A DNA stretch of 64,000 bases. It comes from Mycolicibacterium arabiense. Lineage in GTDB: Bacteria; Actinomycetota; Actinomycetes; Mycobacteriales; Mycobacteriaceae. This document shows, piece after piece, positions 53,375-61,842 of this stretch. Made by a program: the position numbers and the translations under genes. Position 1 is the stretch's first letter, and each line of letters begins with the position of its first letter. Location: the NCBI RefSeq assembly GCF_010731815.2, contig NZ_AP022593.1, positions 2,790,001-2,854,000 on the forward strand, read 5' to 3'. The notes beneath the pieces were generated by a model. That model was given only the letters and a program-made list of their open reading frames with translations. It was not told the DNA's origin and did not search any database.

Positions 53375-55402
53375 ATGGGACGCGTGGAATCACGCGCAGC
53401 AGACGACCCCTACCTCTGGCTCGAAGACGTCACCGGCGACGAGGCGCTGGCGTGGGTCACCGCGCACAACGAGCCGACGCTGGCCGACCTCTGCGACGAC
53501 CGGTTCGACCGGATGCGCGCCGAGGCGCTCGAGGTGCTCGACACCGATGCGCGCATTCCGTACGTGCGGCGGCGCGGGGAGCACCTGTACAACTTCTGGC
53601 GCGACGCGACCAACCCGCGTGGCCTGTGGCGGCGCACGACGCTGGAGAGCTACCGCACCGATGTCCCCGACTGGGACGTCGTGATCGACGTCGACGCGCT
53701 GGCCGAGGCCGATGGCGAGAACTGGGTGTGGGCTGGCGCCGACGTCATCGAACCGGACCTGACACTCGCCCTGGTCAACCTGTCCCGCGGGGGCTCGGAT
53801 GCCACCGTCGTACGCGAATTCGACATGCGCACGCGGACTTTCGTCGAGGGCGGCTTCGAGCTGCCGGAGGCCAAGACCGACATCGGTTGGGAGGGGCCGG
53901 ATGCGGTCATCGTGGGCACCGACTTCGGGCCGGGTTCGCTGACCGACTCCGGTTATCCACGCGTCACCAAGCGCTGGCGACGCGGCGAGCCGCTGTCGGC
54001 CGCCGAGACGTTGTTCGAGGGCGAGGTGACCGACGTGAGCGTCGGCGCCGGCTACGACCCCACACCGGGATTCGAACGCCTGCTTGTCTCACGGTCGTTC
54101 GACTTCTTCAACCGCAAGCGCTACGAGTTGCGCGGCGGCGAGCTGCTCGAGATCGAGGTGCCCACGGATGCGGGTACGTCCATCCACCGCGAGTGGCTGC
54201 TGATCCGGCCGCGCAACGACTGGACGGTCGGCGGCACGACGTACGCGGCAGGCACGCTGCTGGCGACCGAGTACGAGCAATTCCTCTCCGGGACAGTCGA
54301 TCTCGCCGTGGTGTTCGAACCCGACGAACACACCAGTCTGGAGAGCTACGCCTGGACGCGCGATCGGCTGATCCTGGTCACCCTGGCCGACGTGGCCAGC
54401 CGCATCGAGGTCGTCACGCCGGGAACGTGGCAGCGCGAACCGGTTTCGGGCGTACCGCCCAACACCAACACCGTGGTGGTCGACGCCGACGAGTACGGCG
54501 ACGAGATCCTGCTCGACTCGAGCGGCTTCGACACGCCGTCGCGGCTGCTGTGGGGCCGGGCCGGCGGGGAGCTGACCGAGATCAAGAGTGCGCCTGCGTT
54601 CTTCGACGCCTCCGACATCGAGGTTCGCCAACACTTCGTCGCGTCGGCCGACGGCACCATGATCCCCTACTTCGTGGTCGGGCACCGCGACGCGGACGGG
54701 CCGGGGAAGACGCTGCTGGGCGGCTACGGCGGGTTCGAGAACTCGAACACCCCCGGCTACGCAGGCGTCCTCGGCCGGCTGTGGCTCTCGCGCGGCGGCA
54801 CCTACGTGCTGGCGAACATCCGCGGCGGCGGCGAGTACGGACCGCGCTGGCACACCCAGGCGATGCGGGAGGGTAGGCACCTGGTCCACGAGGACTTCGC
54901 CGCAGTCGCAGCAGATCTGGTGGCGCGCGGCATCACGACCGTCGACCAACTCGCCGCCCAGGGCGGCAGCAACGGCGGTCTGCTGATGGGCATCATGCTC
55001 ACCAAGTACCCCGAGCTGTTCGGCGCCCTGGTGTGCAGCGTCCCACTGCTCGACATGAAGCGCTATCACCTGCTGCTGGCCGGGGCGTCCTGGATGGCGG
55101 AGTACGGCGACCCCGACGACCCCGACGACTGGGCGTTCATCTCCGAATACTCGCCCTACCAGAACATCTCGGCCGAGCGCACCTATCCCCCGCTGTTGAT
55201 GACGACGTCGACGCGTGACGATCGCGTGCATCCGGGCCACGCTCGCAAGATGACGGCAGCGCTGGAGGCCGCGGGACACCGGGTCCGGTACTACGAGAAC
55301 GTGGAGGGCGGGCACGCCGGTGCGGCCGACAACGCGCAGACGGCGTTCCGGTCGGCACTGATCTACGAGTTCCTGCACCGCACGCTCGATCCCACCGTGT
55401 AA
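53375..55402 (+). CDS. Prolyl oligopeptidase family serine peptidase (Rv0457c-like)
   Basis: The 675-residue enzyme has an N-terminal seven-bladed propeller (DPYLWLEDVTGDEALAWV at the start, about 70-390) and a C-terminal alpha/beta hydrolase domain. The triad is Ser532 in GGSNGGLLMG, Asp in STRDDRVHPGH (615/616) and His647 in EGGHAG. It cleaves short peptides, usually after proline. No signal peptide is seen, so it should act in the cytoplasm. GTG at 53384 is an alternative start. Confidence 0.94.
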   Translation: MGRVESRAADDPYLWLEDVTGDEALAWVTAHNEPTLADLCDDRFDRMRAEALEVLDTDARIPYVRRRGEHLYNFWRDATNPRGLWRRTTLESYRTDVPDWDVVIDVDALAEADGENWVWAGADVIEPDLTLALVNLSRGGSDATVVREFDMRTRTFVEGGFELPEAKTDIGWEGPDAVIVGTDFGPGSLTDSGYPRVTKRWRRGEPLSAAETLFEGEVTDVSVGAGYDPTPGFERLLVSRSFDFFNRKRYELRGGELLEIEVPTDAGTSIHREWLLIRPRNDWTVGGTTYAAGTLLATEYEQFLSGTVDLAVVFEPDEHTSLESYAWTRDRLILVTLADVASRIEVVTPGTWQREPVSGVPPNTNTVVVDADEYGDEILLDSSGFDTPSRLLWGRAGGELTEIKSAPAFFDASDIEVRQHFVASADGTMIPYFVVGHRDADGPGKTLLGGYGGFENSNTPGYAGVLGRLWLSRGGTYVLANIRGGGEYGPRWHTQAMREGRHLVHEDFAAVAADLVARGITTVDQLAAQGGSNGGLLMGIMLTKYPELFGALVCSVPLLDMKRYHLLLAGASWMAEYGDPDDPDDWAFISEYSPYQNISAERTYPPLLMTTSTRDDRVHPGHARKMTAALEAAGHRVRYYENVEGGHAGAADNAQTAFRSALIYEFLHRTLDPTV

Positions 55403-55465
55403 CGGTTGGGCCGTGGCGACGCACTCCCGTTCGTAGGCAGAGACCAACGAGCACGAGGAGCAGCC

Positions 55466-55948
55466 ATGACCACCGTCCGCGAACACATCACCACCGGTAT
55501 CGAGCCGAACTCTCCGGTAGCGCGACTCGGCGCAGGCCTGGCCCGGTACGGCCTCGTCGTCGTCATCGCGTGGATCGGACTGCTGAAGTTCACCGAGTAC
55601 GAGGCGCGTGGAATCGAACCGCTGGTGGCGAACTCCCCGCTGATGAGCTGGGTCTACGACGTGTTCTCGGTGACGGCGTTCTCGTCGCTGCTGGGCGTGC
55701 TGGAACTCGCGACCGCCGCCCTGATCGCGGTGGCGCCGTGGTGGCCACGGGTGTCAGCGCTGGGCAGCGCCATCGCCGTCGGCTTGTTCGTGGCGACGCT
55801 GAGCTTCCTGTTCACGACCCCCGGCGTCTTCGAGGCCTCGGCCGGTGGCTTCCCGGTGCTGTCCTCGACGGGGCAGTTCCTGATCAAGGACGTCGCGCTG
55901 ATCGGAATCGCGGCGTGGACGCTGGTGGATGCGCTGAGACGGGCCTGA
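55466..55948 (+). CDS. DUF417 membrane protein (YkgB/RclC-like)
   Basis: The 160-residue protein has four membrane helices and the DUF417 block IAWIGLLKFTEYEARGIEPLVANSPLMSWVYDV. The E. coli relative RclC belongs to a reactive-chlorine resistance operon. GAGGAG stands six bases before the ATG. An ECF sigma factor and its anti-sigma factor follow directly, which suggests a stress-response unit. Confidence 0.88.
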   Translation: MTTVREHITTGIEPNSPVARLGAGLARYGLVVVIAWIGLLKFTEYEARGIEPLVANSPLMSWVYDVFSVTAFSSLLGVLELATAALIAVAPWWPRVSALGSAIAVGLFVATLSFLFTTPGVFEASAGGFPVLSSTGQFLIKDVALIGIAAWTLVDALRRA

Positions 55949-55965
55949 GCGGCGATCGATCCGGA

Positions 55966-55971
55966 TACGAT
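55966..55971 (+). promoter_or_regulatory. -10-like element before the ECF sigma gene
   Basis: TACGAT lies nine bases before the ATG at 55981. An ECF-type -35 (AAC) is not evident. Confidence 0.3.
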
Positions 55972-55980
55972 CAGCCGGCC

Positions 55981-56616
55981 ATGCCCCGATCGGGTGACGA
56001 CGAAGCAGCCCTCATCGCCTTGCTGCGCAACGGCGACGAGGCTGCCTTCGCGTGTCTGGTGGATCTGCACACGCCCGCGATGTTGCGCGTCGCCCGCGGT
56101 TACGTGCGCAGCCACGACGTGGCCGAGGACGTCGTGCAGGAGACGTGGATCGCGCTGCTCAAGGGCATCGACGGGTTCGAGGGCCGCTCCTCGCTGCGCA
56201 CCTGGCTGTTCACCGTCCTGATCAACGTCGCCAAGGCGCGCGGCATCCGGGATCAACGCGACTCGGACCTCGCCGTCAAGGCGTTCACCGACGGCACCGT
56301 CGACCCCGCCCGGTTCCGGGCGGCCGGCGAGGAATGGCAGGGCCACTGGCGCGACGACGCCGCCCCCACGCCGTTCCCGGAGACGCCGGAGGGCTCGGTG
56401 CTCGGCGACGAGCTGGTCGCGGTGGCCCGCCGCGAACTGGACAAGCTGCCGGAGCGCCAACGCGTCGTCGTCACGATGCGCGACATGCTCGGCATGGACT
56501 CGGCCGAAGTCCGCGAGCTGCTCGACGTCAGCGTCGCCAACCAACGGGTACTCCTGCATCGCGGTCGCGCGGCGGTCCGGCAGGGCCTCGAAGACTATCT
56601 GAGGGACGTGAGCTGA
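55981..56616 (+). CDS. ECF RNA polymerase sigma factor
   Basis: The 211-residue protein has region 2 (AFACLVDLHTPAMLRVARGYVRSHDVAEDVVQETWIALLKGIDGFEGRSSLRTWLFTVLINVAK) and region 4 (LPERQRVVVTMRDMLGMDSAEVRELLDVSVANQRVLLHRGRAAVR). The linker of about 60 residues is long and acidic. The anti-sigma gene follows without a gap. It probably responds to redox stress, given the zinc-type partner and the DUF417 neighbour. Confidence 0.92.
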   Translation: MPRSGDDEAALIALLRNGDEAAFACLVDLHTPAMLRVARGYVRSHDVAEDVVQETWIALLKGIDGFEGRSSLRTWLFTVLINVAKARGIRDQRDSDLAVKAFTDGTVDPARFRAAGEEWQGHWRDDAAPTPFPETPEGSVLGDELVAVARRELDKLPERQRVVVTMRDMLGMDSAEVRELLDVSVANQRVLLHRGRAAVRQGLEDYLRDVS

Positions 56617-56841
56617 ATGGACTGCAACCAATTCGTCGAACTCGTCACGGCCTATCTCGACGGATCACTCGACGTCGAGACCCGGTCGCGGTTCGACACG
56701 CACGTGCTCGAATGCGACGGCTGCGACAACTACCTGCAGCAGTTCCGGACCACGGTCGCCACGCTGGGTAAGGTCGACGACGCGGACCTGAACCCCGCCT
56801 TCCGCGACCGGCTGATGACCGCGTTCCGGGATCGGGACTGA
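56617..56841 (+). CDS. Zinc-finger (ZAS/zf-HC2) anti-sigma factor
   Basis: The 74-residue protein has the HC2 pattern: MDCNQFVELVTAYLDGSLD then HVLECDGCDNYLQQF, in which His and two Cys bind zinc. There is no membrane segment, so it is a soluble ZAS protein like RsrA/RshA. It starts at the base after the sigma stop, showing strict co-expression. Oxidation of the Cys pair would release the sigma factor, by family analogy. Confidence 0.9.
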   Translation: MDCNQFVELVTAYLDGSLDVETRSRFDTHVLECDGCDNYLQQFRTTVATLGKVDDADLNPAFRDRLMTAFRDRD

Positions 56842-56847
56842 AGGCCC

Positions 56848-57720
56848 CTACCGGACCGGCTCGCTCACCGTCCGCTTGCGCATGCCGCCGAACATCGCGA
56901 CGAACACGCCTAGCAGCACGAGCGCGGCGCCCGCGGCGAGCGTGAGGTTGAGCCACTGGTGCAGGCTGTCGACGGCGTGGCCGAACATCGTCTCGGCGAG
57001 CGCGCGGACGTCGCCCTGGGTCTTGGCGAGCGCGTCGTCGACGTACGTCCGGCCCACCTCGATCCCAGCCCACCCCGCCGCTCCGACGACGAGTGCTGAG
57101 ACGCCGAGCGCGCCGATCGCCTTGCCGCGTGACCGGGCCGACGCCAGCGTCAGCAGCGCGAACACCGCCGTCAGCACCGCCGCTCCGATGCTGACGAACG
57201 GACCCCACGTCGCCAACGGCCGCAACTGGCCCGGCCGCAGTCCCGAGGACTCGGGCACGGTGACGGGGACGTTGAGCGTCTCGGGAACCTCGAGGTTGAG
57301 GTTGCCCAACGATTCCCGCAGGGAGGGGTCGGTCAACATCGGTGCGATGTCGACGAGCCAGCGGTCACCGGACTGCTGGTCGCGCTGCACGGTGTCGGTG
57401 AACAGGAAGCCATGGGCGATGCGATTGGCTTGGGCGAACTGGCCGGGGAATCCCGCGTTCTGCGTGTACAGCGTGGTGACGCTGCTGACCAGGACGGGGT
57501 TGAGGTCGCCATAGCCCTCGTCGGCGGCGAACGACACGATCTCGGTGGTCAGCAGCGACGCCATCGCCTGCTGCAACTGCGGATCCCGCGCGGCCGACGC
57601 CGCGAAGTCGGCGTATCCGTCCCGGTCGACGATCGTGTGTTGAGCCCAGCCCGAGGCAACCGCGATGGCCAGGGCCACCGTTGTCACCAGCCACGCCAGG
57701 AGTGTCGCGACGAAGCGCAC
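56848..57720 (-). CDS. Conserved membrane protein downstream of PPK2
   Basis: The 290-residue protein has an N-terminal membrane helix (3-23), an exported domain of about 150 residues rich in polar residues, and three membrane helices after residue 170. AGGAGG precedes the GTG. It is 36 bases downstream of the second PPK2 gene and likely in its operon. No family is recognised. Confidence 0.8.
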   Translation of the reverse strand: MRFVATLLAWLVTTVALAIAVASGWAQHTIVDRDGYADFAASAARDPQLQQAMASLLTTEIVSFAADEGYGDLNPVLVSSVTTLYTQNAGFPGQFAQANRIAHGFLFTDTVQRDQQSGDRWLVDIAPMLTDPSLRESLGNLNLEVPETLNVPVTVPESSGLRPGQLRPLATWGPFVSIGAAVLTAVFALLTLASARSRGKAIGALGVSALVVGAAGWAGIEVGRTYVDDALAKTQGDVRALAETMFGHAVDSLHQWLNLTLAAGAALVLLGVFVAMFGGMRKRTVSEPVR

Positions 57721-57756
57721 GGACGCGTCCTCCTGTCGGTCGGGGACGCGGGCCGG

Positions 57757-58620
57757 TCAGTCGGCCAGTGCACGCCCCACGATGAGCGGATCGGCGTGGC
57801 CGACCACGTCGTGGTCCTTGTTGCCGTAGTCGAACTTACCGAGGACGTAGCGCATGGCGTTGATCCGGGCGCGCTTCTTGTCGTTGCTCTTCACCACGGT
57901 CCACGGCGCGATCTCGGTGTCCGTCCAGGCGAACATGTCTTCCTTGGCCGTCGTGTAGTCGTCCCACTTGTCCAGCGAGGCCAGGTCGGTGGGCGAGAGC
58001 TTCCACTGCCGAACGGGGTCGACCTGACGGATCGTGAACCGGGTGCGCTGCTCGGCCTGGGTAACGGAGAACCACAGTTTCGTGAGGCTGATGCCGTCGT
58101 TGACCAGCATCTGTTCGAACAGCGGTGCCTGCCGGATGAACTCGGCGTGCTGCTTGGGCGTGCAGTACCCCATCACCCGTTCGACCCCCGCGCGGTTGTA
58201 CCAGGATCGGTCGAACAGCACGAGTTCGCCTGCGGCGGGCAGGTGCTTGACGTAGCGCTGGAAGTACCACTGCGTGGTCTCGCGCTCAGTGGGCTTCTCC
58301 AGCGCGACGACGCGGGCGCCGCGCGGGTTGAGGTGCTCCATGAACCGCTTGATGGTGCCGCCCTTGCCCGCGGCGTCGCGGCCCTCGAACACGATGACGT
58401 GCCGGTGCCCGTGCGACTGGCTCCACTTCTGCAGCTTGAGCAGTTCGATCTGCAGCAGCCGCTTCTGCTCCTCGTAGTCCTCGCGCCGCATGCGCTCGTC
58501 GTACGGGTAGTTCTCGCGCCAGGTGTCGACGACCTCGCCACCCGGGACGAGCAGCAGTTGCGGATCGTCGTCGTCGTCGTCGCGGACGGTGTAGCGGTCG
58601 ATGTCGATGTCCAAGCTCAC
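57757..58620 (-). CDS. Polyphosphate kinase 2 (second copy)
   Basis: The 287-residue kinase has Walker A EGRDAAGKGGTI (79-90), LNPRGARVVALEKPTERE, and FDRSWYNRAGVERVMGY (136-152). The RSWYNRAGVE form is typical of one-domain PPK2 enzymes that make GTP/ATP from polyphosphate. A run of six Asp (14-19) comes from a GTC microsatellite. The GTG start follows a TACGTT -10 by six bases, and a RegX3-like box lies upstream, which ties it to phosphate starvation. Confidence 0.94.
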   Translation of the reverse strand: MSLDIDIDRYTVRDDDDDDPQLLLVPGGEVVDTWRENYPYDERMRREDYEEQKRLLQIELLKLQKWSQSHGHRHVIVFEGRDAAGKGGTIKRFMEHLNPRGARVVALEKPTERETTQWYFQRYVKHLPAAGELVLFDRSWYNRAGVERVMGYCTPKQHAEFIRQAPLFEQMLVNDGISLTKLWFSVTQAEQRTRFTIRQVDPVRQWKLSPTDLASLDKWDDYTTAKEDMFAWTDTEIAPWTVVKSNDKKRARINAMRYVLGKFDYGNKDHDVVGHADPLIVGRALAD

Positions 58621-58626
58621 CGCCCG

Positions 58627-58632
58627 AACGTA
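58627..58632 (-). promoter_or_regulatory. -10 element of the second PPK2 gene, leaderless spacing
   Basis: TACGTT on the minus strand is six bases before the GTG at 58620. Confidence 0.5.
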
Positions 58633-58652
58633 TCGACCGCCGCCAAAGCCGC

Positions 58653-58670
58653 GGTGACGCCGAGGTGAAC
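58653..58670 (-). promoter_or_regulatory. RegX3-like direct repeat before PPK2
   Basis: Minus-strand GTTCACC (58670-58664) and CGTCACC (58659-58653) are in 11-base register and end 20 bases before the -10, overlapping the expected -35 position. This is the usual place for PhoB/RegX3 activator sites. Confidence 0.5.
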
Positions 58671-58695
58671 GGCAGGTGTGTCGAATCCCCGCACG

Positions 58696-60225
58696 CTACT
58701 TCGCGATTCGCTTGGGCCGGATGAGCGCCAGCTTGGTCATCATCGTGTTCATCCGCTTGAGCGCCTTCGGCGAGTTGTTGTAGTAGTTGCCGCCGGCGCC
58801 GACGTTGGTGCGCGGTGCGACCACCGTCTCGATGCGGCAGTACTTGCGCAGCCCCTCGGGTCCGCCGAACCGGGCGCCGATGCCCGAGGTCTTCCAGCCG
58901 CCCATCGGCGCGGTGGTGCACATCAGGTTGGAGATGACGTCGTTGACGTTGACGCCACCGCAATCCAGTTGCAGTGCAACGTCGTTGGCGCGCTCGAGGT
59001 TGCGGGAGAACACCGCGGCACTCAGCCCGTACTGGCTGTCGTTGGCCAGGCGCACGGCCTCGGCCACGCTCGACACCTTCATGATCGGCAGCGTCGGTCC
59101 AAAGGTCTCGTCGGTCATGCAGGCCATCGAGTGGTCGACGTCGACGAGCACGGTGGGCTCGTAGAAGGTGCCCGGGCCCGACGGGCGCTTGCCGCCGGTC
59201 AGCACTTTGGCGCCCTTGGCCAGCGCATCGGCGACGTGCTTCTCGGTGACGGCGACCTGGCTCTCGTCGATCAGCGCGCCGAAGGCGTTGCCCTCGCCGG
59301 CGCCCATCTTCAGCTTGCGCACGTCGCGCACCACGGCGTCGACGAACTGCTCGTAGACCTGCTCCATGACGTACACCCGCTCGACCGACACGCAGGTCTG
59401 GCCGGCGTTGAAGAATGCGCCCCACACCGCGGCGTGGGCGGCCAGTTCGACGTCGGCGTCGTCGAGCACGAGCATGGGGTCCTTGCCGCCGAGTTCGAGG
59501 CTGACGGGGGTCAACCGGCGGGCAGCGCGCTCCATCACCTTGGCGCCGGTCGCGCTGGAGCCGGTGAACTGGATGAAGTCGGAGCTGTCGATGACGGCCT
59601 CGGACACCTCACGCGCGCCCTGTGCGAGTGCGAGCACCTCGGGTGCGCCGGAGTCGATCCAGCCGCGCATCAATACCTCGGCGGTCAGCGGCGTGCGCTC
59701 GGACGGCTTGAGCAGCACCGAACAGCCCGCGGCCAGTGCGCCGATCGCGTCCATGAGCGCATTGGCGACCGGGTAGTTCCACGGCGCGATGATGCCGACC
59801 AGCGCGCGGGGCCGGTAGTGCACGGTGATCTTCTTGATCGACAGGAACGGCAGCGCGGCAGGACGGCTGTCCGGGGCCAGCGCCTTCTCCATGGTCCTGA
59901 CGTAGTACGACAGGATCATCAGCAGCAGCGGCACCTCCTGCGCGGCGTCGGTGGCGGACTTGCCGGTCTCCTCGATCAGCAGCGACTCGATCTCCTCGCG
60001 GTGGTCGCCGAGCCAGACTGCGTAGCGGGCGAGCACCTTGGCTCGGCCCGCGGCGCCGCGGGCCTCCCATTCGCGCTGCGCCTGCCGCAGACCGGTGGCG
60101 ATGCGGGCGACGTCGGCGGGGTCGGTCCAGCGGACCGTGCCCGCGACCTCGCCGGTGGCGGGGTTGAGGATGGTGGCGACGTCCTTCGAATTCGCTCCGG
60201 CGTCGACTTCAGGCGTTGCTGTCAT
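58696..60225 (-). CDS. NAD(P)-dependent aldehyde dehydrogenase
   Basis: The 509-residue enzyme has IIAPWNYPVANALMDAIGALAAG, FTGSSATGAKV for cofactor binding, the general base Glu in LELGGKDPM and the catalytic Cys in FFNAGQTCVSVERVYV. It resembles succinate-semialdehyde dehydrogenases of mycobacteria, but the substrate is not fixed. The ATG is six bases after TAGCAT (60237-60232). A C-terminal extension with NYYNNSPKALKRMNTM follows the usual end. Confidence 0.92.
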   Translation of the reverse strand: MTATPEVDAGANSKDVATILNPATGEVAGTVRWTDPADVARIATGLRQAQREWEARGAAGRAKVLARYAVWLGDHREEIESLLIEETGKSATDAAQEVPLLLMILSYYVRTMEKALAPDSRPAALPFLSIKKITVHYRPRALVGIIAPWNYPVANALMDAIGALAAGCSVLLKPSERTPLTAEVLMRGWIDSGAPEVLALAQGAREVSEAVIDSSDFIQFTGSSATGAKVMERAARRLTPVSLELGGKDPMLVLDDADVELAAHAAVWGAFFNAGQTCVSVERVYVMEQVYEQFVDAVVRDVRKLKMGAGEGNAFGALIDESQVAVTEKHVADALAKGAKVLTGGKRPSGPGTFYEPTVLVDVDHSMACMTDETFGPTLPIMKVSSVAEAVRLANDSQYGLSAAVFSRNLERANDVALQLDCGGVNVNDVISNLMCTTAPMGGWKTSGIGARFGGPEGLRKYCRIETVVAPRTNVGAGGNYYNNSPKALKRMNTMMTKLALIRPKRIAK

Positions 60226-60231
60226 GCCTCC

Positions 60232-60237
60232 ATGCTA
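60232..60237 (-). promoter_or_regulatory. -10 element of the aldehyde dehydrogenase gene
   Basis: TAGCAT on the minus strand overlaps the stop of the PAP2 gene and is six bases before the ATG at 60225. Confidence 0.45.
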
Positions 60238-60822
60238 GCCAGTGCTGTGACGCACGTCGCACCCGGGTTGACACCTGTCAAGTCCGACGGCCATCGCGGC
60301 CACGCACACGACCGACGTGGCGAGCAGCAGAGCGCCGATCGTGTCGGTGAAGTAGTGGTAGGTGAAGGATTGACCTGCCGCGGCGAGCACCGCCGCCACC
60401 GACGCCGCGACCACCGCCCACAGCCGCGCGCCGACCACGATGACCACCATGCCGAGCACGGCCACGGTCACCGTCACGTGCCCGCTCGGGTAGGCCAGCG
60501 TCTCCGGGTCGTCGCCCTTGGTCCGCCCGAACACGCGCTTGAGTACCCGCATGAGCACCAGCGCGACGGCGGGCGTGGCCACCACCGCGACGGCGAGCCG
60601 CCACCGCCTGCGCCACAGCGCGGTGAGCAGTGCGACGGCCAACAGCGCCGCGATGACGGGCGGGTCGGTGAAGAACAGCAGGTACCCCAGATCGGGGTGC
60701 AGCTCACCGGTGGTGGAGAACCAGTCGTCGAGTGGCGTCGAGCGCTTCCCGACCACCAGGCCAAGCAGGAACACCGCCGAGAGCCCGACCACGGGCCACC
60801 AGCGGATCGCGGGTCCGCTCAT
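60235..60822 (-). CDS. PAP2-family membrane phosphatase
   Basis: The 195-residue protein has about five membrane helices and the three phosphatase motifs: KRVFGRTKGDD, YPSGHVT and SFTYHYFTDTIGA with the catalytic His pair. PAP2 proteins remove phosphate from lipid phosphates such as undecaprenyl pyrophosphate, phosphatidic acid or decaprenyl sugars. It starts right after the DinB stop. Confidence 0.9.
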   Translation of the reverse strand: MSGPAIRWWPVVGLSAVFLLGLVVGKRSTPLDDWFSTTGELHPDLGYLLFFTDPPVIAALLAVALLTALWRRRWRLAVAVVATPAVALVLMRVLKRVFGRTKGDDPETLAYPSGHVTVTVAVLGMVVIVVGARLWAVVAASVAAVLAAAGQSFTYHYFTDTIGALLLATSVVCVAAMAVGLDRCQPGCDVRHSTG

Positions 60823-61365
60823 TCAGGTCGCGATGCCTCGCACGTAGGCCGCCTGGCCGAGATGCTGCGCGCAGTCGTCGATGATGCTGACCAGCCGCGC
60901 GCTTGCGGTGACGGGCGGGTCCCACTGCTCGTCGATGACCCGTGCGAGTTCCTCGGGGGTCACGCTCGCGACGAACTCCAGCGTCACGCGGTGCACGGCG
61001 TGGTAGTACCCGGAAAGCAGGCTGGCCGGGGCCTTGACCTTGCCGACCTCCGCGGGAGTGTGGCCGTATCCGTGCGCGTCGCGGGGAAGGTCGAGGCCGA
61101 ACCGGTCCACCCAGCCCTCGCGCAGCCACACCTGCTCGACGCCTGCGATGTCACACAGCTGCGCGTCCTGAACTCGCGCGCTGTGCCACAGCAGCCACGC
61201 GATGGTGTTCGCCTCCGGCGTCGGTCGGTAGAGCGCGACCTCGTCGGTCAGCCCGTCGGTGAGGTCGTCGGCATGCTCGATCAACCGGGTGAACGAGTCG
61301 CGGAGGAGTTCGCGGACCGCCCCGGAATCCGAGGGGGCGTCCGACGCGCTGGATGAGGTCGCCAT
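60823..61365 (-). CDS. DinB-family, possibly mycothiol-dependent, protein
   Basis: The 180-residue protein is a DinB/DUF664-type four-helix bundle: WLLWHSARVQDAQLCDIAG and IDDCAQHLGQAAYVRGI supply the three His that bind metal. Mycobacterial members can be mycothiol or bacillithiol S-transferases or maleylpyruvate-isomerase-like. mshA in this window shows mycothiol is made. The ATG is eight bases after TAACTT (61379-61374). Confidence 0.88.
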   Translation of the reverse strand: MATSSSASDAPSDSGAVRELLRDSFTRLIEHADDLTDGLTDEVALYRPTPEANTIAWLLWHSARVQDAQLCDIAGVEQVWLREGWVDRFGLDLPRDAHGYGHTPAEVGKVKAPASLLSGYYHAVHRVTLEFVASVTPEELARVIDEQWDPPVTASARLVSIIDDCAQHLGQAAYVRGIAT

Positions 61366-61373
61366 GTCCGCCA

Positions 61374-61389
61374 AAGTTACGCCTAGGTT
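61374..61389. promoter_or_regulatory. Two divergent -10 elements between DinB and membrane protein genes
   Basis: Minus-strand TAACTT (61379-61374) and plus-strand TAGGTT (61384-61389) lie four bases apart, each six to eight bases from a start codon. Confidence 0.4.
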
Positions 61390-61395
61390 CTGATG

Positions 61396-61842
61396 ATGGA
61401 ATCCTTCGGCAGGTCGGTCCTGCTGCTGACCATCCCGCTCAACCTGCTCCTGATCGCGTGGGTGTGGCTGGGACGTGCGGCATTCGGCGTGCCGTGGGGC
61501 TGGATGTTCCTCATCCTGCTGTTCACCGCGGTCCCGGTCTTGCTGATCCTGCTCGGCATCACGACGTTCCTGGCCTTCCGCCAACCCGGGCGACGGTTCA
61601 CGACCCGGCAGGCCTTCGCGCAGGTCGCCATCTGGGTGGCGATGGTCGTGTTCGGCGCGGCGATCGCCGACTTCGACGACGACGGCCACACCGAATCCGT
61701 GCTGAGCCACTGGTTCGGGCCCGGCATGCTCGATGCGGGACAGGCGATCGTCACGGCGGCGGTCGTCGTCGCCGCAGCGGCGTGGATCGCGCTGCTGGCA
61801 CTGCTGATCCGCGGCAGGCGCCGAAAGACCCCGGCGAGCTAG
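61396..61842 (+). CDS. Conserved four-helix membrane protein
   Basis: The 148-residue protein has helices at about 7-27, 33-58, 72-90 and 110-135, with a basic end (RGRRRKTPAS). The second of two adjacent ATGs (61396) is chosen because it is six bases after the -10 TAGGTT. It overlaps the VOC gene tail-to-tail by four bases. Function unknown. Confidence 0.78.
   Translation: MESFGRSVLLLTIPLNLLLIAWVWLGRAAFGVPWGWMFLILLFTAVPVLLILLGITTFLAFRQPGRRFTTRQAFAQVAIWVAMVVFGAAIADFDDDGHTESVLSHWFGPGMLDAGQAIVTAAVVVAAAAWIALLALLIRGRRRKTPAS

Noticed and set aside
58565..58580. GTC microsatellite as a phase-variable tract
   Set aside because: The repeat unit is three bases, so length change would only alter the Asp run in PPK2 and not the frame.
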